Origin: Clostridiales bacterium | Lineage (GTDB): Bacteria > Bacillota > Clostridia > Saccharofermentanales > Saccharofermentanaceae | Length of the DNA: 64,000 nucleotides | Direction: 5' to 3' | Assembly (NCBI GenBank): GCA_017509245.1 | Contig: JAFWQC010000069.1 | Span: forward strand, 1 to 64,000 | In this document: in pieces, positions 53,206 to 61,183 of the stretch | Layout of the letters: every line of letters begins with the position of its first letter | Numbering within the stretch: the stretch's first letter is position 1 | Position numbers and translations under genes: made by a program | The notes under the pieces: model-generated | Databases searched by the model: none | Seen by the model: the letters and a program-made list of their open reading frames with translations, nothing else | What the model was told of the DNA's origin: nothing

Positions 53206-54318
53206 ATGTCAGATTCCAAAGTATTCAGGATATTCGTAGTAAATCCTGGCAGCACGTCAACCAAAGTCGAGTTTTTCGAGAACGAGAAAAGCGTACTCGA
53301 AGGCAATGTATTCCACGATTCAGCGATTCTAAAGAATTTTCCCACGATTAACGATCAGCTGGATTACCGTATGGAATACGTAAAGAAATGGCTAAAAGAA
53401 AACAATATCGATCTGACCGGTGTTGATGCCATCGTCGGAAGAGGCGGCGCATGCTACCCCATCGAAGGCGGCACATATGAAGTAGACGACAGGCTCGTAA
53501 ACGATATCAGAGAAGCAAAGGGCGGCGTTTATCACTCCAGCATGCTGGGTGTCCAGATGGCTAAGCAGCTTCACGACGAGTTCGGCGGACGACTTCTCAT
53601 GGTTGACCCCATCGTTGTTGACGAGTATCAGGACGTTGCAAGGATCACAGGCGTAAAGGGCATTTACAGAACATCTGCAACACATGCTCTCAACCTCCGA
53701 GCAACAGCTCACAAGTACGCAAAAAGCGTAGGCAAAAAATATAATGAGATGAATCTTATCGTATGCCACATCGACGGCGGCATCACCATCACAGCTCACC
53801 ATCATGGCAGAATGATCGATGCAAATGACGGCAGCGGCGGTGACGGCCCGATGACTCCTACAAGAATGGGTACAATGGCTATCACGGATGTCCTTACAAA
53901 GTTATATGACAGACCGAAGGATGAGATCAGGAGCCTCTGCATGGCAACAGGCGGCCTCTCATCATGGTTCGGCACTTCAAATTCCGATACCATCCACGAT
54001 CTCGTTGAATCAGGCGACGCTAAGGCTACTCTCATCTGGAACGCAATGATCTACCAGATCACAAAGTGGATCGGATCCATGGCATGCGTTCTGCACGGCG
54101 AGGTTGACGGCATCGTTCTTACAGGCGGACTCATGCGTTTTCAGGACGTTTTTGACGGCATCAAGGAAGCATGCGGATGGATCGCACCTGTAGCATCCTA
54201 TCCCGGTGAGCTCGAGCATGAGGCTATGAGAGCTGCGGCGCTCAGAGTATTAAGAGGCGAAGAACAGGCTAAGACATATCCCGGCAAGCCGAGATTTGAA
54301 GGCTTCGATTATCTTTGA
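53206..54318 (+). CDS. buk: butyrate kinase
   Basis: About 370 residues from MSDSKVFRIF, 9 bases after AGAGGGAAAA; the longer frame start lacks a site. The acetokinase-family phosphate loops FVVNPGSTSTKVEFF (about 10) and HIDGGITI (about 188) and GRGGACYPIEGG match butyrate kinase rather than acetate kinase. It converts butyryl-phosphate plus ADP to butyrate plus ATP. It is cotranscribed with pta; its stop codon lies inside a palindromic repeat. Confidence 0.93.
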   Translation: MSDSKVFRIFVVNPGSTSTKVEFFENEKSVLEGNVFHDSAILKNFPTINDQLDYRMEYVKKWLKENNIDLTGVDAIVGRGGACYPIEGGTYEVDDRLVNDIREAKGGVYHSSMLGVQMAKQLHDEFGGRLLMVDPIVVDEYQDVARITGVKGIYRTSATHALNLRATAHKYAKSVGKKYNEMNLIVCHIDGGITITAHHHGRMIDANDGSGGDGPMTPTRMGTMAITDVLTKLYDRPKDEIRSLCMATGGLSSWFGTSNSDTIHDLVESGDAKATLIWNAMIYQITKWIGSMACVLHGEVDGIVLTGGLMRFQDVFDGIKEACGWIAPVASYPGELEHEAMRAAALRVLRGEEQAKTYPGKPRFEGFDYL

Positions 54319-54338
54319 TGGGGTCTGACCCCCTCAAA
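54314..54338. repeat. REP-like palindrome, copy 1
   Basis: TTTGATGGGGTCTGACCCCC and TCAAA: a palindrome with one change from the other two copies, overlapping the buk stop codon. It can act as a hairpin in the buk-pta leader. Confidence 0.8.
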
Positions 54339-54365
54339 AAAATTTTTAATTTAGGAGAATACACT

Positions 54366-55367
54366 ATGAGTTTTATAGAGACGATCAAGCAGAGAGCAAG
54401 AAGTGACGTTAAGACTATCGTTCTTCCCGAATCAGAGGACGACAGAACGATACTCGCAGCAGCTAAGGTATTAGCCGAGGGAACAGCAGCTCCCATCATC
54501 ATCGGTACCGAAGAGGAAGTCATGGGAGCGGCAGCAAGACTTAACGCTGACCTTACAGGCGTACAGATACTTGATCACACCAAGTCCACAGAGATCGATA
54601 AGTATGCAACACTCCTCGCAGAGATCAGAGCCAAGAAAGGCATGACCTTTGATATGGCAAAAGAGCTCATCGCGAACGATAAGCTTACATTCGGAATCAT
54701 GATGGTAAAGTCAGGCGACGCTGACGGTCTTGTATCAGGTGCATGCCACACATCAGCAGATATGTTAAGACCCGCTCTCCAGATCATTAAGACTGCTCCT
54801 GAGAGAAAGATCGCATCGATCGCATTCATGTTCGATATTCCCGACAAGTCCATCGGTGAAGACGGAATCATCCTCTGCGCTGACTGTGCTCTGATGCAGG
54901 ATCCGAATCCTGAGGAATTAGCTGAGATCGGCGCTGAATCCGCTGCTTCTTTTGAAGCTCTCATCGGCAAGAAGGCAAAGGTCGCATTCCTCTGCCACTC
55001 AACAAAGGGTTCAGCAAACCACCCCTTCGTTGATAAGGTTGTTGAGGCTGTTAAGATCGCTAAGGAAAAGTATCCTGATGTCCTCCTGGACGGCGAGTTG
55101 CAGCTCGACGCAGCTATCATTCCTGAGATCGGCGCTTCCAAAGCTCCCGGCTCACCCGTTGCAGGTCAGGCAAACGTCCTCATCTTCCCTAACCTCGAAG
55201 CCGGAAACATCGGATATAAGCTCATCCAGAGGATCGGCAAGGCCGAAGCATACAGCTTCCTCCAGGGCCTCGCAGCACCTGTAAATGACCTTTCGAGAGG
55301 ATGCAGCGTAGATGAGCTAGCAGGCGTTATCTGCATCACCGCAGTACAGGCTCAGCAGATGGCTTGA
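54366..55367 (+). CDS. pta: phosphate acetyltransferase-type enzyme
   Basis: About 333 residues from MSFIETIKQRAR, preceded by TTAGGAG. It has TIVLPESEDDRTI, DADGLVSGACHTSADMLRP and the C-terminal AAPVNDLSRGCSVDEL, all typical of Pta. It transfers acyl groups between CoA and phosphate. Family members paired with butyrate kinase are usually phosphate butyryltransferases, but the sequence reads as Pta (EutD/Pta group), so the true acyl preference is open. Confidence 0.88.
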   Translation: MSFIETIKQRARSDVKTIVLPESEDDRTILAAAKVLAEGTAAPIIIGTEEEVMGAAARLNADLTGVQILDHTKSTEIDKYATLLAEIRAKKGMTFDMAKELIANDKLTFGIMMVKSGDADGLVSGACHTSADMLRPALQIIKTAPERKIASIAFMFDIPDKSIGEDGIILCADCALMQDPNPEELAEIGAESAASFEALIGKKAKVAFLCHSTKGSANHPFVDKVVEAVKIAKEKYPDVLLDGELQLDAAIIPEIGASKAPGSPVAGQANVLIFPNLEAGNIGYKLIQRIGKAEAYSFLQGLAAPVNDLSRGCSVDELAGVICITAVQAQQMA

Positions 55368-55387
55368 TGGGGTCAGACCCCATCAAA
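55364..55387. repeat. REP-like palindrome, copy 2
   Basis: TTGATGGGGTCAGACCCCAT plus CAAA, a perfect palindrome except the central base pair. It contains the stop codon of pta. Confidence 0.85.
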
Positions 55388-55527
55388 GAAACTTAAAGAA
55401 ACTCAATTATTTGTCAATTATTCTATCAAGATATGCTTGACATTAGAATATCAAGTTAATAAAATTCGTATATACGGATTGATTCGAAACATTTCGATAT
55501 TTTGCACGTTCCGGGAGGATGACATAC

Positions 55528-55884
55528 ATGATGATCAGCGACAGGATTTTCGCGAAGCTTCAGGAATACAACATGTCTCAAAAAGAATTCTCAGAAAGAA
55601 CCGGAATACCGCAATCGACTATCAGTGATTGGAGAAAGAAACGGACGAATCCTACTGCAGAAAAAATACTGATTATATGCAAGGTCCTGAATGTCTCACT
55701 TGAGTGGTTACTTTCCGGTGTAGAACAGACAGGAAAAAAGGAGGATCTTCAGAGTTGGTATGCAGTTGATTCTGATAGTGATGCCGGAAGATTAGTAAGC
55801 ACATTTAATTCTTTAGACTCAAGCATGCAAGAAAGGCTGCTGGGTTATGCTGAGGCGATAAAACAAATTGCTGATAAGCAATAA
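55528..55884 (+). CDS. XRE-family regulator
   Basis: About 118 residues. The start ATG at 55528 is 9 bases after GGGAGG; an earlier ATG at 55519 is too close to the site. Residues 4-60 are a Cro/C1 helix-turn-helix (MSQKEFSERTGIPQSTISDW with RKKRTNPTAEKILIICKVLNV). The C-terminal 40 residues are helical and may dimerise. It lies directly upstream of the RAYT transposase gene and may have come in with it. Confidence 0.88.
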   Translation: MMISDRIFAKLQEYNMSQKEFSERTGIPQSTISDWRKKRTNPTAEKILIICKVLNVSLEWLLSGVEQTGKKEDLQSWYAVDSDSDAGRLVSTFNSLDSSMQERLLGYAEAIKQIADKQ

Positions 55885-55935
55885 TTTAATTTGCGCAATT
55901 AATCCGCATTTACGGATTTTTAGAGAGGTATTCTT

Positions 55936-56574
55936 ATGGCAAGAAAGAAAAGAATCTGGTATCCGGGAGCCACTTACCATGTAATGAACAGAGGAAACAG
56001 ACGAACACCTATTTTCGCTGATCATGAAGACTATCTTGCATTTCTCAAATACATACAGGCAGTTCAGAAAAAGTACCCGTTTAAGATTCACAGCATATGT
56101 CTTATGAACAACCACTATCATATGTCGATCGAAACCATCTCCGATGACCTAGGAAAGATCATTCAGAGCATTTCGGGTGTGTATGCCGGATATTATAATC
56201 ACAGACATAATCTGACAGGACATCTGTTTCAAGGAAGATATACTGCCTGTCTGATCAATGACGAGCGGTATTTTCTTGAAGTCAGCAGATACATTCATCT
56301 AAATCCGGTCAAGGCAAATCTGGTTCGGTCACCGGAGGATTATTTATACAGCAGTTACAGGCTGTTTGATAAGAAGCCTAACAGATTTGATAAAACTGAA
56401 ATGACGATCGATCACATAATGAGAACTATGATATGCACTGACAGAATACTCGGTTCATTTGAGAATGATCCTGATCAATACACAGCTTTTGTGCTGGACA
56501 AACTATCGCATACCGAAGAGGAAACGGCGATTCAAAACGATATTAATGAAGATTGCTTTGGGCTTCCCGCGTAA
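55936..56574 (+). CDS. REP-associated tyrosine transposase (RAYT)
   Basis: 212 residues of the Y1/IS200-like family. The RAYT signature starts WYPGATYHVMNRGNRRTPIF, has the metal-binding HUH-type motif NNHYHMSIE (about residue 57), and the tyrosine in GVYAGYYNHRH with RYIHLNPVKANLV after it. RAYTs recognise and move REP palindromes. Three palindromes of one type lie within 2.3 kb (54314, 55364, 56589). The gene is intact and single, as for domesticated RAYTs. Confidence 0.92.
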   Translation: MARKKRIWYPGATYHVMNRGNRRTPIFADHEDYLAFLKYIQAVQKKYPFKIHSICLMNNHYHMSIETISDDLGKIIQSISGVYAGYYNHRHNLTGHLFQGRYTACLINDERYFLEVSRYIHLNPVKANLVRSPEDYLYSSYRLFDKKPNRFDKTEMTIDHIMRTMICTDRILGSFENDPDQYTAFVLDKLSHTEEETAIQNDINEDCFGLPA

Positions 56575-56588
56575 TTTTGTATAATATT

Positions 56589-56613
56589 TTTGATGGGGTC
56601 AGACCCCATCAAA
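56589..56613. repeat. REP-like palindrome, copy 3
   Basis: TTTGATGGGGTCAGACCCCA plus TCAAA. It starts 15 bases after the transposase stop and runs into AAAGGAG, the ribosome site of the next gene, so its folding could affect that gene's translation. Confidence 0.85.
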
Positions 56614-56623
56614 GGAGCGGATT

Positions 56624-57592
56624 ATGTGGAACGGACTTAAGATATCTGAAGTGTTTTTCGAAGAGTATGGTCTTCCGATGCTTGAGAGAGAATTTCCCGG
56701 ATACAAGGATCAGATCGCAGCGGGCCTTGCCGGCCAGACATCAGAGTGTTTCGGCTACGATGACTACATCTCAAGAGATCACGACTACGCGCCGGGGTTT
56801 TGTCTGTGGCTTCCCGAAGAACTAAAGAAAAAGATCGGCGATGATCTCCAGAAAGCTTATGAAAATCTTCCTGTTCAGGAATTCATATTAAATCACAGAA
56901 GCGATGTCGGAATGGCTGAGCCGTCACCCGTAATGACCGGCGCAAGACGCCACAGAGTAGGCGTGCACAGCATCGAGGAATTCTATTATGAACATACCGG
57001 AATGACTCATGCTCCGGTAACAACGCAAGACTGGCTTGCAACACCGCAGATGCATTTAGCCGAAGCGGTCAACGGAAGGGTTTTCCGTGACCCTTCGGGT
57101 GAGTTTTCTGCTATTCGCAGTGTTTGGGAAGGATATTATCCTGAAGATATAAAAAAGAAGAAAGTCGCTGCAGACCTTGCCATGGCGGGTAAAACCGGGC
57201 AATTTAATTATGTTCGCTCTATTAAGCGCGGTGATATCGGGGCCGCATATTATTGTGCAACAGAATTCATATATAAGGTCTCTGCACTTTTGTTCCTTAT
57301 TAACGGTCGATATATGCCATATTACAAATGGCGTTTCAGAGCGATGAAGGAGCTTACCACCTTGAACTGTGTCGTAGAACCGCTTATTGAGCTATCTCAA
57401 ATGAGCGAAGGAGAGAGTGCAAGTAAGATCGGTCTTATAGAAGAGATAAGCGGTCTGATTATCAAGGAACTGGTTAATCGCGGTTGGTCTTCGGGCTACA
57501 GCGACTATCTTCTCGACAATGCAAAACTCGTTATGAAGACCATAAGTGATACGGAGATTGCATCTTGGAATATTTTCGTCGGTGAAGATTGA
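56624..57592 (+). CDS. DUF4037 nucleotidyltransferase-like protein
   Basis: 322 residues. The start pattern LAGQTSECFGYDDYISRDHDYAPG (about 35-58) is the G-S...D-D...D-H-D layout of DUF4037, which resembles nucleotidyltransferase active sites with acidic metal ligands. The remaining helical domain is typical. Substrate unknown; such genes are widespread single copies in Clostridia and Actinobacteria. Read from a ribosome site inside the palindrome's edge. Confidence 0.85.
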   Translation: MWNGLKISEVFFEEYGLPMLEREFPGYKDQIAAGLAGQTSECFGYDDYISRDHDYAPGFCLWLPEELKKKIGDDLQKAYENLPVQEFILNHRSDVGMAEPSPVMTGARRHRVGVHSIEEFYYEHTGMTHAPVTTQDWLATPQMHLAEAVNGRVFRDPSGEFSAIRSVWEGYYPEDIKKKKVAADLAMAGKTGQFNYVRSIKRGDIGAAYYCATEFIYKVSALLFLINGRYMPYYKWRFRAMKELTTLNCVVEPLIELSQMSEGESASKIGLIEEISGLIIKELVNRGWSSGYSDYLLDNAKLVMKTISDTEIASWNIFVGED

Positions 57593-57601
57593 ACTTGACC
57601 T

Positions 57602-57841
57602 TTAGTCGATTCTGTCAGGCAGTACTACCGCCACATATCCTGATTCATCAACTGAAGATTCTATCTTTGGTTTATCGGAATTCATGCTATACACGGAAGA
57701 ACTATTCTCTACCTGATTCCAACGTGCGAACACGATTATGAAAACCATCGCGATTGCGAGCAGGAAGCCCGCAATCACTACGAATCCGCTCCCCATATTT
57801 GCGGCATATCCTTTTACTTTCATAGCTAAATCCGGAAACAT
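57602..57841 (-). CDS. small single-pass membrane protein
   Basis: 79 residues. One membrane helix (about 20-40) and a short hydrophilic C-terminal part (SSSVYSMNSDKPKIESSVDESG). Preceded by a good GGAGGAAAA site. No family recognised. It converges with the DUF4037 gene, 9 bases apart at the stops. Confidence 0.6.
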   Translation of the reverse strand: MFPDLAMKVKGYAANMGSGFVVIAGFLLAIAMVFIIVFARWNQVENSSSVYSMNSDKPKIESSVDESGYVAVVLPDRID

Positions 57842-57940
57842 GTTTTTTCCTCCTTTGCTTAACTTTCTGAGTGTATTATTGCAAAGGGAAAAATCAAAAA
57901 AGTACTAAATCGGCATCAAAACGGCATCAATTGAAAAATT

Positions 57941-58675
57941 TTAAGTAGTTTCAATGGTAGTTCCGTCAAGAGACACAGTTACAGTAACTTCAAATGTATA
58001 ATTCTTTTCATCTCTGAAGACCAGCCTGTATTTGCTGTCATAACCTTCCCAGTCATCAACCGCAAAATGGTTAACCAGCTTCGCACTGATCTGACCGGAA
58101 TAATGTTTGTAGAGCGCATTACAGAATTTCTCGGTTACACCTTTTTCGGGCGCTTCGAAATCATAGAATCCGGTGACCAGATCAGCCCAGTCACACAGGC
58201 CGCCGTAGAATCCGCATTTAAGTATTGCACCGCTCTTATCGTCCACAAAACACTGGAAGCTCCAACCGCTGGGCAGCATACACTCCACCACCCAGATAAC
58301 GATGGTTCCTCTGTTGTTTGACAGATTGATAAGCCACGGTTCCGCGAAAAAATCATTTTCGAGATCGTATCTTAATCCGGTGAAATCAGCCAGGAAATCG
58401 CTGACGATCCTTTTTACATCTTTTTCCTGGATATATATTCCCTTATCGATTCTGATATTTTCATCTATATAAAAATCATAATTAACGATACTTATCTTTT
58501 GATTGATAAGCAGGTCATCCCTGTAATTGAGATTGATCTTCTGGATCTCCAATTCCTCAGTCTTTCCTTCATTGATACTGTCATAGAAATTAAACGAAGC
58601 CAAAGGCAGGAACCAGCCGAGCGCAACCGCCATAAGGAAAAAGACCGCAACAATTACCATTCTGAACTTTTTCAT
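57941..58675 (-). CDS. membrane-anchored extracellular protein of the two-component operon
   Basis: 244 residues. One N-terminal hydrophobic segment (about 7-25, uncleaved or signal peptide) and an outside domain with no cysteine lipobox. Its start overlaps the stop of the histidine kinase gene (ATGA), so it is made with the kinase. Its position and form recall accessory proteins that tune sensor kinases, but homology is not claimed. Confidence 0.75.
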   Translation of the reverse strand: MKKFRMVIVAVFFLMAVALGWFLPLASFNFYDSINEGKTEELEIQKINLNYRDDLLINQKISIVNYDFYIDENIRIDKGIYIQEKDVKRIVSDFLADFTGLRYDLENDFFAEPWLINLSNNRGTIVIWVVECMLPSGWSFQCFVDDKSGAILKCGFYGGLCDWADLVTGFYDFEAPEKGVTEKFCNALYKHYSGQISAKLVNHFAVDDWEGYDSKYRLVFRDEKNYTFEVTVTVSLDGTTIETT

Positions 58676-60048
58676 GCTTCGGTCTCCTTAAGAACGACAG
58701 TGACACAGGTTCCGTTTCCTTCTCTCGAAGCAAACGATATCGTTCCTTTATGAATATCGATGATCTCCTTACAAAGAGCAAGTCCGAGACCTACGCCGCC
58801 CTGAGCTCTCGAACGCGATTTGTCAACACGGTAGAAAGCTTCGGTAATGTGCTTGATCGCCTCTTCCGGCATGCCTCTTCCGTTATCGAAAACACGGATC
58901 CTGTAATAGCCCTTAACGCGCTCACCAAGGATCAGTATGTTGCCTCCGTTATCAAGAGCCTTTCTCGCATTATCCAAAAGGTTGTTGAGCACCGAACGGA
59001 AGAGATCCGGTTCTGTCAAACAATATCCGGGCGCGCAGCGGCACTGAAGCGAAATATTATTCTTCCTGTATACCGGCTGAAGATGCATCGTAAGATTTTC
59101 GATGATGCTCTTCATGTCAGTAGGCACAAGATTGATATCCTCCTTTTTCATCATGAGGAGATCCAGAAGTTTAAAGGACAAAGATTCAAGTCGCTTGCCT
59201 TCGGAGAAGATGTAGTTTGCAGCCTCCTGCGCTTCCTCACCCGACAGGGACTGGCTTCTCAAAAGGTCGGCATATCCGATAATGGAAGTCATAGGTGTCT
59301 TGAGCTCATGCGCAAAGCTTCCCATAAACTGTTCCTGATGAACCATGGACATCCTCAACTCGTTTATGTTCTCTGACAGTCTGTCGGCCATGTTATCGAA
59401 GTCCGATCCGAGCTGCCCGATCTCATCACTTGTCTTGGAGTTGACCCTTGCATCGAGCTGCCCCAACGCCAAAGCTCTCGCGGTCCTTGAGACCTTTGCA
59501 AGCGGCTTGGTCATGAGATAGGTGGTGATCCACGCAGCAAATCCTCCCGCAATGATCAGAACGATAAAAACCCGGTGGTAAGTGTTGACCTGCGCATCTC
59601 TTGCCTGATAGATCGGCGAAATATCGTATAGCACCACAAGTTCCAAAGGCTTGCCGTTAGTAGTAACCAGGCCCTTTATCTGATAAAGATGCCTTGTGTC
59701 TCTCGAAAAAAGAACCGATTCAAATTCAACATTGCTGTCAATGTCAGCAACCGTCTCACCGTTTGCATAAAGGACCTTATCGCCTCTTGAAAGCTTCATG
59801 CCGATAAGACTGTCAACAACATTAAGTCTGTTAAGAGCATTACTTATGCTCGAGAAATCCTGCTGGATGTCGACAGCGTTAACGAGCTGAACAGTCTGTA
59901 GGATCATCTCATAAGATTCCCGTGCACTGTTCTCAACCTGATATAAACTGCTCGTAAAATTCTGCCTGATAAGAAGAACTCCTCCCACGCCATAACTCAA
60001 CGTGAGAAGCCATACCATAACGAGGAGCATCTTCTGCCTGAACCGCAT
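58672..60048 (-). CDS. sensor histidine kinase
   Basis: 458 residues. Two membrane helices (about 8-28 and 158-178) bracket an outside sensor of about 130 residues. HAMP follows (KPLAKVSRTARALALGQLDARV), then HisKA with the phosphoacceptor in SFAHELKTPMTSIIGYADLL (about residue 246), and HATPase_c (NNLLDNARKAL; FDNGRGMPEE; GVGLGLALC). It receives an envelope signal and passes phosphate to the response regulator encoded 2 bases upstream. Confidence 0.95.
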   Translation of the reverse strand: MRFRQKMLLVMVWLLTLSYGVGGVLLIRQNFTSSLYQVENSARESYEMILQTVQLVNAVDIQQDFSSISNALNRLNVVDSLIGMKLSRGDKVLYANGETVADIDSNVEFESVLFSRDTRHLYQIKGLVTTNGKPLELVVLYDISPIYQARDAQVNTYHRVFIVLIIAGGFAAWITTYLMTKPLAKVSRTARALALGQLDARVNSKTSDEIGQLGSDFDNMADRLSENINELRMSMVHQEQFMGSFAHELKTPMTSIIGYADLLRSQSLSGEEAQEAANYIFSEGKRLESLSFKLLDLLMMKKEDINLVPTDMKSIIENLTMHLQPVYRKNNISLQCRCAPGYCLTEPDLFRSVLNNLLDNARKALDNGGNILILGERVKGYYRIRVFDNGRGMPEEAIKHITEAFYRVDKSRSRAQGGVGLGLALCKEIIDIHKGTISFASREGNGTCVTVVLKETEA

Positions 60049-60050
60049 TA

Positions 60051-60704
60051 TTATGCCTCCAGTCTGTAACCGACCTTAGGCACGGAGTGGATGACATCAT
60101 CCCATCCGAGTTTTTTACGCAGTCTCTGAACGTGAAGATCAACTGTCTTGCTTCCGTAAGGGAAAGGCTCATTCCAGACACGCTCATAGATAGTCTCTCT
60201 GTACATCGCAATTCCCGGATTTCTCGCGAAAAGAAGAAGCAGTTCATACTCCTTCGGCGTCAGCGCGATCTGGTATCCGTTCTTGTATACGATCATAGCC
60301 TTCGTATCGATTACGAGACCTGCGATATTGATTTCAGTATCAGTCTTGTTATAACGGCGCAAAACAACATTTACTCTTGCGAGCAATTCAATGATCTCAA
60401 ACGGCTTCGGAAGATAATCCTCTGCACCGAGTTCAAGTCCTCTTACCCTGTCCTCGACCATATTCTTGGCCGTTAAGAATATGACCGGAACCTTCATCGG
60501 ACGTATATATTGCATCAATGAGAAACCGTCGATCTTCGGGATCATTACGTCAAGCAAGATCAGATCGTACGGATTGTTCCTGATAAGATCGAAAGCCTCT
60601 TCACCGTCATACGCGCATGTGCATGAATAACCGGCCTTTGTAAGGCTCATCCTGATCAGGTTAGATATAGGTTTTTCGTCTTCTACTATTAGAATGTGTA
60701 TCAT
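60051..60704 (-). CDS. OmpR/PhoB-family response regulator
   Basis: 217 residues from MIHILIVEDE. The receiver has the acidic pair VEDE, the phosphoacceptor aspartate in LILLDVMIPKIDGF (about 52), and K in FLTAKN. The DNA-binding winged helix (ALTPKEYELLLLFARNPGIAMYRETIYERVW, ...KTVDLHVQRLRKKLG) completes the OmpR form. First gene of a regulator-kinase-accessory operon. Targets are unknown. Confidence 0.96.
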   Translation of the reverse strand: MIHILIVEDEKPISNLIRMSLTKAGYSCTCAYDGEEAFDLIRNNPYDLILLDVMIPKIDGFSLMQYIRPMKVPVIFLTAKNMVEDRVRGLELGAEDYLPKPFEIIELLARVNVVLRRYNKTDTEINIAGLVIDTKAMIVYKNGYQIALTPKEYELLLLFARNPGIAMYRETIYERVWNEPFPYGSKTVDLHVQRLRKKLGWDDVIHSVPKVGYRLEA

Positions 60705-60872
60705 TAGCCCCACCTCTTCAGATACAATTATACATTTAAGAGCGGAATTACGGTATTAATTATTTTTGTTCTTCACGATGCCGCACGTTTTCGTTCATCA
60801 GTTTCCCTCAATTAAATTGTTTTGAGCATGCCATGATATAAGATAAATTAATGGGATAAGGGAGGGAATGAT

Positions 60873-60929
60873 ATGGCTGTTATTTGCAAAAACTGCGGCA
60901 GAACACTTCTCAGGAAAACCTTCTCCTGA
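60873..60929 (+). pseudogene. 18-codon zinc-ribbon start remnant
   Basis: ATGGCTGTT... after GGGAGG encodes MAVICKNCGRTLLRKTFS and then stops. It looks like the first half of a zinc ribbon whose remainder is lost. The good ribosome site argues for a former gene. Confidence 0.4.
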
Positions 60930-60973
60930 AAACCGCATCCGTCGGATCATTCCCAATAATCTGTTTTTACTGA

Positions 60974-61183
60974 TCAGGCTATTCCCGTGACCTTGAAATC
61001 CTTGTCTTCGACAGCCTTGGTCAGGACGCCGTCATCAACGTCTTTTTCAAGCGTCACTACTGCTGTGCCCTTATCGTGAGATACTTCGGCAGATACAACG
61101 CCGTCTAATGCCTCGAGAGCCTTCTTGACTGTTGCCTCGCAGTGTCCGCACATCATACCTTCAATAGAGATCGTCTTTACCAT
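60974..61183 (-). CDS. possible separate CopZ-like product from an internal start
   Basis: Inside the copA frame, ATG at 61183 is preceded by AAAGGAG with 9 bases spacing, a better site than many full genes here have. It would give a 69-residue HMA protein MVKTISIEGMMCGHC..., the size of a free CopZ. So the gene may give both a fused and a free chaperone. E. coli copA makes a free chaperone by another route (frameshift). Confidence 0.55.
   Translation of the reverse strand: MVKTISIEGMMCGHCEATVKKALEALDGVVSAEVSHDKGTAVVTLEKDVDDGVLTKAVEDKDFKVTGIA

Noticed and set aside
54314..54338. Simple rho-independent terminator after buk
   Set aside because: The same palindrome recurs at 55364 and 56589 in different contexts, so a REP-like repeat explains it better, though it may also attenuate.
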